64,000 bases of DNA from Catellatospora citrea (GTDB lineage: Bacteria > Actinomycetota > Actinomycetes > Mycobacteriales > Micromonosporaceae): assembly GCF_003610235.1 (NCBI RefSeq), contig NZ_RAPR01000001.1:5580001-5644000 (forward strand), in the 5' to 3' direction. The notes under the pieces are model-generated. The model had not been told where the DNA came from. It did not search any database and saw only the letters and a list, made by a program, of their open reading frames with translations. Below are positions 60,752 to 64,000 of the stretch, in pieces. The position numbers were made by a program, and so were the translations under genes. Numbering within the stretch: position 1 is the first letter of the stretch; each line of letters begins with the position of its first letter.

Positions 60752-61912
60752 TCAGGACCGCGCGGCGTCACCGCGGGGCAGGATCACGCGCACGGACAGG
60801 CCGCCGTCGGGGCGGGGGATGGCCAGCGCGTCGCCGCCGTGGGCCTGGGCGACCGCACGCACGATGGACAGGCCCAGCCCGCTGCCCCGGGCCGAACCCA
60901 CCCGGTCGGTGAGCCGGCGGAACGGCTCGAACAGCACCGGCACCTCGTGCGGCGAGATCAGCGCACCCGTGTTGGTCACGATGATCTCGGCCTGCTCCGC
61001 CTCGGCCAGGGTCTGCACCCACACGAAGCCGTGCGGGTGGTTGTAGCGGACCGCGTTGTCGACCAGGTTGCGGATCAACTGCTCCAGCAGGACCGGGTCG
61101 CCGACCACCGGTGCCGCCGCGAGTCGCGCCTGGACCTGCACGCGCTGTTCCACGGCCGCCTTCGCGGTGACGTCGAGGGCATACCCCGCCAGCTGCGCCA
61201 GGTCGACCGGCCGCCGATCGGTCACCGCGTCCTCCGCCCTGGCCAGGGTGAGCAGCGAGTCGATCAGACGTTCGTGGCGGACGTTGACCGCCAGCAGGTT
61301 CTCGCCCAGCCGCAGCACCTGCGGCGAGGTGTCGGGACGGGCCATCGCCACATCGAGCAGGGTCCGGTTGAGCGCGATCGGGGTCTTCAGCTCGTGGGCG
61401 GCGTTGGCGATGAACCTGCCCTGCCCGGCGAACGCCTCGTCGAGGCGGTCGAGCATGCTGTCGAACGAGTCGGCCAGGCTCTTCACCTCGCTCGGCGGAC
61501 CGTCCAATTCGATCCGCTTGTGCAGGGTGCGTCCGGCGATCCGGTGCGCCGTCTCGGTGATCATGTTGAGGGGGCGCAGCAGCCGTCCCGACAGCCACCA
61601 GGCTCCGGCGGTCGCCACCAGGCACACCGCCAGCAGGGTCAACCCGCCCTTGAACAGCAGGTTGTCCCGCATCGAGGCCAGGATGATCTGTCTGGAGACC
61701 TCGTCCTCGCGGACCACCTGGGCTATCCAGGCCTCCGCTGTGGGGTCGTACTTGTCCAACTTGCGCGCGAAGACGACCGCCAGGCTGTAATCCATGCTGT
61801 TCTGGACCAGGATCAGCACGCCGCCGAGCACCACGCTGCCGGCGAGCAGGAACATCAGCCCGAACATGAGGGTATGGCGCACCCGCAGGCTGCCGTGCCA
61901 CGAACCCTTCAT
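60752..61912 (-). CDS. Sensor histidine kinase, HAMP type (paralogue of 393-1553)
   Basis: This 386-residue kinase starts MKGSWHGSLRVRHTLMFG at an ATG overlapping the regulator stop. It has two helices (about 14-37, 88-108), a HAMP linker, HisKA motif NAAHELKTPI with His173, DNAVRYN (N-box) and GSGLGLSIV (G-box). All catalytic parts are intact, unlike its partner regulator. It is likely to sense an envelope or drug signal and control the MacB exporter, but a different regulator may now take the phosphate. Confidence 0.95.
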   Translation of the reverse strand: MKGSWHGSLRVRHTLMFGLMFLLAGSVVLGGVLILVQNSMDYSLAVVFARKLDKYDPTAEAWIAQVVREDEVSRQIILASMRDNLLFKGGLTLLAVCLVATAGAWWLSGRLLRPLNMITETAHRIAGRTLHKRIELDGPPSEVKSLADSFDSMLDRLDEAFAGQGRFIANAAHELKTPIALNRTLLDVAMARPDTSPQVLRLGENLLAVNVRHERLIDSLLTLARAEDAVTDRRPVDLAQLAGYALDVTAKAAVEQRVQVQARLAAAPVVGDPVLLEQLIRNLVDNAVRYNHPHGFVWVQTLAEAEQAEIIVTNTGALISPHEVPVLFEPFRRLTDRVGSARGSGLGLSIVRAVAQAHGGDALAIPRPDGGLSVRVILPRGDAARS

Positions 61913-62331
61913 GGCAGCCGGTGCCCCGGGGCGTGCACCGTCTCGACGAGCTGCGGCTGCCCCTGAGCGCCCGAGTGCGCCGGCACGCTCTCCAGCGCCC
62001 GCACCCGGGCCACCAGCTCGGCGAACGCGAACGGCTTGGCCAGGTGGTCGTCGGCCCCCACGGTCAGCCCGGCGACCCGGTCGGCAGCGGAGACGAAGAC
62101 GCTCAGCATCAGCACCCGAACACCCGTCCCGGCCGCCACGATCCGGCGGCAGACCTCGTCCCCGCGCACCCGGGGCAGACCCAGGATCACCACGTCGTAT
62201 CCGCCGCCGGCGAGCCTGTCCAGCACCTCTTCCCCGTCGTGCGCGACGTCCACCGCGAAAGCCTCCTGCCGCAGACCCTCGGCAATGGCCGCGGCCATCA
62301 GTTCCTCGTCGTCCACCACGAGCACCCGCAT
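61909..62331 (-). pseudogene. Response regulator lacking phospho-acceptor and DNA-binding domain
   Basis: This 140-residue frame starts MRVLVVDDEELMAAAIAEG. The receiver keeps the acidic pair Asp7-Asp8 and Lys99 (HLAKPF). Where relatives read YDVVVLDRDLPGVHGDEVC, it reads YDVVILGLPRVRGDEVC, so the phospho-acceptor Asp and two residues are gone. After ELVARVRAL the protein jumps to PQLVETVHAPGHRLP, the last few residues of an OmpR-type winged helix, so about 80 residues are deleted in frame. It has a clean start and four-base overlap with the kinase. It may be a decaying gene or a working atypical protein. Confidence 0.88.
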
Positions 62332-62376
62332 ACACCCTCCTCGCCAGACTGACCTGGGCAAGTATCCGGAGGCCGC

Positions 62377-62416
62377 GTTAGCGGGCGGTGAACGGTTCCG
62401 CTCACACGCCGCTAAC
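62377..62416. promoter_or_regulatory. 40-bp symmetric operator upstream of the degenerate regulator
   Basis: GTTAGCGG-N3-GTGAACGG-N2-CCGCTCAC-N3-CCGCTAAC is a near-perfect dyad made of two 11-base-spaced half-sites on each side. It lies about 45-85 bases upstream of the regulator start. The GTTARC core matches the site at 60666-60682, so one regulator probably binds both. Confidence 0.75.
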
Positions 62417-62469
62417 GCGCCGGAGGCCGCGCAAGGGCCGGACTGTCGTGGATGCCGCGCCGCGACGGG

Positions 62470-62874
62470 CTACTTCGGCTGCTCCTCGAGGTCGAGGCAG
62501 ACGCTGTTGATGCAGTAGCGGGCGTCCTTGGGCGTGAAGCCCTCACCGTCGAACCGGTGCCCCAGGTGCGAGTCGCAGTTGGCGCACCGCACCTCGACCC
62601 GCAGCATGCCCATCGACCTGTCCTCGATGTACTTGATGGTCCCCGGCAGCGCCTCGTCGAACGACGGCCACCCGCAGTGGCTGTCGAACTTCGTCACGCT
62701 GTCGAACAGGGCCACGCCACAGGCCCGGCAACGGTAGGTGCCCGGGGTCTTGGTCTCGACGTACTTGCCGCTCCACGGGGCCTCGGTGCCCGCCTGGCGC
62801 AGCACCCGGAACTCCTCGGGGTTGAGGCGCACGCGCCATTCCTGCTCGCTCAGCTGGCTCACGTTCTGCTCCAT
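62470..62874 (-). CDS. msrB: Peptide-methionine (R)-S-oxide reductase
   Basis: This 134-residue enzyme repairs methionine-R-sulfoxide in proteins. Zinc Cys pairs (Cys49/Cys52 in CRAC, Cys97/Cys100 in CANC) and catalytic Cys121 (RYCINSVCL) are all present, with HCGWPSF near the front. It starts MEQNVSQLSEQEWRV and diverges from the polymerase gene across only 29 bp, so the promoters must overlap. It is a stand-alone MsrB of the usual length. Confidence 0.96.
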   Translation of the reverse strand: MEQNVSQLSEQEWRVRLNPEEFRVLRQAGTEAPWSGKYVETKTPGTYRCRACGVALFDSVTKFDSHCGWPSFDEALPGTIKYIEDRSMGMLRVEVRCANCDSHLGHRFDGEGFTPKDARYCINSVCLDLEEQPK

Positions 62875-62903
62875 GCCTCGACCGTACGCGGTAGCGTCGG
62901 GCC

Positions 62904-63938
62904 ATGCCCAAGGCCCCAGCGTTCGAGTACGAGGTCGGTAACCGATCCGTAAGACTCAGCAGCCCGGACAAGATCTACTTCCCGGAGCGCGGTTTCACGA
63001 AACAGGACGTCTTCGAGTACTACCTGGCCGTGTCCGAGCCCATGCTGCGGTACATGCGCGAGCGGCCCACCATGCTGCAGCGCTTCCCCGACGGCATCGG
63101 CGGGGAGATGTTCTTCCAGAAGCGGGTGCCCGCCCGGGGCGTGCCGGAGTGGATCACCACGGCGGAGATCAAGTTCCCGAGCGGGCGCAAGGCCGACGAG
63201 CTGTGCCCGAAGGAGCCCGCGGCCCTGCTCTGGGCGGCGCAGATGGGCACCGTCGTGTACCACCCGTGGCCGGTGCGCGCCCCCGCCACCGAGCACCCCG
63301 ACGAGCTGCGCATCGACCTCGACCCGCAGCCCGGCACCGACTTCGCCGACGCGGTCAAGGTGGCGGGGCTGGCCCGCGCGGTGCTCGACGACGCGGGCCT
63401 GGTCGGCTTCCCGAAGACCTCCGGCGGCCGGGGCATCCACATCTACGTGCGGATCAAGCCCGACTGGTCGTTCGTCGAGGCGCGCCGGGCGGCGATCGCG
63501 TTCGCCCGGGAGCTGGAACGGCGCGACCCCAAGCTGATCACCACGGCGTGGTGGAAGGAGGAGCGCGGCGAGCAGGTCTTCATCGACTACAACCAGATGG
63601 CCCGGGACCGCACCATCGCCGCGCCGTACTCGCTGCGCGCCAACCCCCGCGCCACCGTCAGCACCCCGGTGACCTGGGACGAGCTGACCCAGGTCGAGCC
63701 GAACGACTTCGACCTGCGCACCGTGCCGCCGCGGCTGGCCGAGGTCGGCGACCTCTACGCGGGCCTGGACGAGGTGCGGCACGACCTCGGCACGCTGCTG
63801 GAGTGGTGGGACCGCGACGAGCGCGACCGCAAGCTCGGCGAGATGCCGTACCCCCCGGACTATCCGAAGATGCCCGGCGAACCGATGCGGGTCCAACCCA
63901 GCCGCGCCAAGGACCCCGCCGAACCCGCCGACGGCTGA
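62904..63938 (+). CDS. LigD-type DNA primase-polymerase (stand-alone)
   Basis: This 344-residue protein resembles the polymerase domain of bacterial non-homologous end-joining LigD. Metal-binding Asp138 and Asp140 lie in RIDLDPQPG, SGGRGIHIYVR contacts the nucleotide, and the third Asp is in FIDYNQMARD. It has no ligase or phosphoesterase domain. In other actinobacteria separate pol, ligase and Ku genes work together. No Ku gene is in the window. It starts MPKAPAFEYEVGNRSVRL and probably fills gaps during break repair. Confidence 0.93.
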   Translation: MPKAPAFEYEVGNRSVRLSSPDKIYFPERGFTKQDVFEYYLAVSEPMLRYMRERPTMLQRFPDGIGGEMFFQKRVPARGVPEWITTAEIKFPSGRKADELCPKEPAALLWAAQMGTVVYHPWPVRAPATEHPDELRIDLDPQPGTDFADAVKVAGLARAVLDDAGLVGFPKTSGGRGIHIYVRIKPDWSFVEARRAAIAFARELERRDPKLITTAWWKEERGEQVFIDYNQMARDRTIAAPYSLRANPRATVSTPVTWDELTQVEPNDFDLRTVPPRLAEVGDLYAGLDEVRHDLGTLLEWWDRDERDRKLGEMPYPPDYPKMPGEPMRVQPSRAKDPAEPADG

Positions 63939-63951
63939 CCCGGCGCGGCGC

Positions 63952-64000
63952 TCAGGCGGGTAGGCCCAGCTCCGCTGCGCGCATTCCGGCCTGGAAGCGC
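63952..64000 (-). CDS. C-terminal end of an unidentified gene (truncated by window edge)
   Basis: The minus-strand frame ending at TGA 63954-63952 reads RFQAGMRAAELGLPA. Only these 15 residues are visible, so no family can be named. The frame converges with the polymerase gene, whose stop is 14 bases away, and the codon use is normal. Confidence 0.45.
   Translation of the reverse strand, partial: RFQAGMRAAELGLPA

Noticed and set aside
1..64000. Many long antisense frames rich in Arg, Gly and Pro
   Set aside because: They are explained by high GC at third codon positions. None has a conserved motif or a ribosome site, and each overlaps a recognisable gene.
1..64000. CRISPR arrays, tRNA genes, rRNA genes, integrases or phage genes
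   Set aside because: No evenly spaced direct repeats, tRNA T-loop-like sequence with a matching cloverleaf, rRNA sequence or recombinase motif was found by eye. A tRNA and CRISPR scan would be decisive.
63952..64000. Naming the truncated right-edge gene from its last residues
   Set aside because: Fifteen residues without a distinctive motif are too few for a family call.

Overview
The window is very GC-rich, with GTG and TTG starts, strong AGGAGG ribosome sites and long antisense open frames. Gene content is that of a mycelial actinobacterium: coproporphyrin-type heme genes, MsiK-less sugar importers, YhgE/Pip, a DGPF-linked ECF sigma factor and SigE-like sigma factors with membrane tails. 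Micromonosporaceae is the most likely family (inference). No rRNA, tRNA, CRISPR array, transposase or phage gene was seen.

Layout. 1-2118: end of an OmpR-type regulator, its histidine kinase, a VOC protein and a doubtful small ORF. 2180-5400: beta-oxidation pair fadA-fadB behind a perfect palindromic operator. 5506-13052: a conserved housekeeping block with RNase D, a membrane-anchored trypsin-like protease, a repeat-rich membrane protein, a DUF3000 protein and the heme genes hemE, hemY and hemQ. 13163-24678: an alpha-glucan utilisation locus in which two near-duplicate LacI regulators bracket a lipoprotein sugar binder, two permeases (no ATPase), a cytoplasmic GH13 glucosidase and a secreted 1152-residue GH87-type alpha-1,3-glucanase. 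24686-28726: a GNAT gene diverging from a degenerate ABC ATPase, a YhgE/Pip membrane protein and a TetR regulator, with a 32-bp dyad at the promoter. 28731-37613: single metabolic and regulatory genes, including a DAHP synthase behind an attenuator-like leader encoding a 17-residue Tyr-Trp-Phe peptide, a GntR regulator, and an ECF42-like sigma factor coupled to a DGPF protein.

37617-41746: FtsX-type permease and ATPase diverging from PadR. 41871-47354: reductase-like protein, cold-shock protein plus DEAD-box helicase, a methyltransferase and several unknowns. 47412-51940: three tandem paralogues, each an ECF sigma factor joined to one membrane helix and an extracytoplasmic domain with a conserved Cys pair. 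52028-56839: arsC-arsB-like pair, a PEP-mutase-like enzyme, an Ada/AlkA protein with a damaged glycosylase end, and small membrane proteins. 57001-62331: a MacB-type tripartite exporter with a lipoprotein and a two-component system whose regulator has lost its phospho-acceptor and DNA-binding domain although 11-bp repeat operators remain. 62470-64000: msrB, a stand-alone LigD-type polymerase and the tail of another gene.

Two dispersed hairpin families recur: a 'GATCGCCGTTTC' palindrome (2085, 14256, 31800) and an 'AAGGGCACCTTC' terminator hairpin (23539, 56930). The best candidates for something new are the triple membrane-tethered sigma array, the broken regulator with surviving operators, the aromatic leader, and the LacI-bracketed alpha-1,3-glucan locus.
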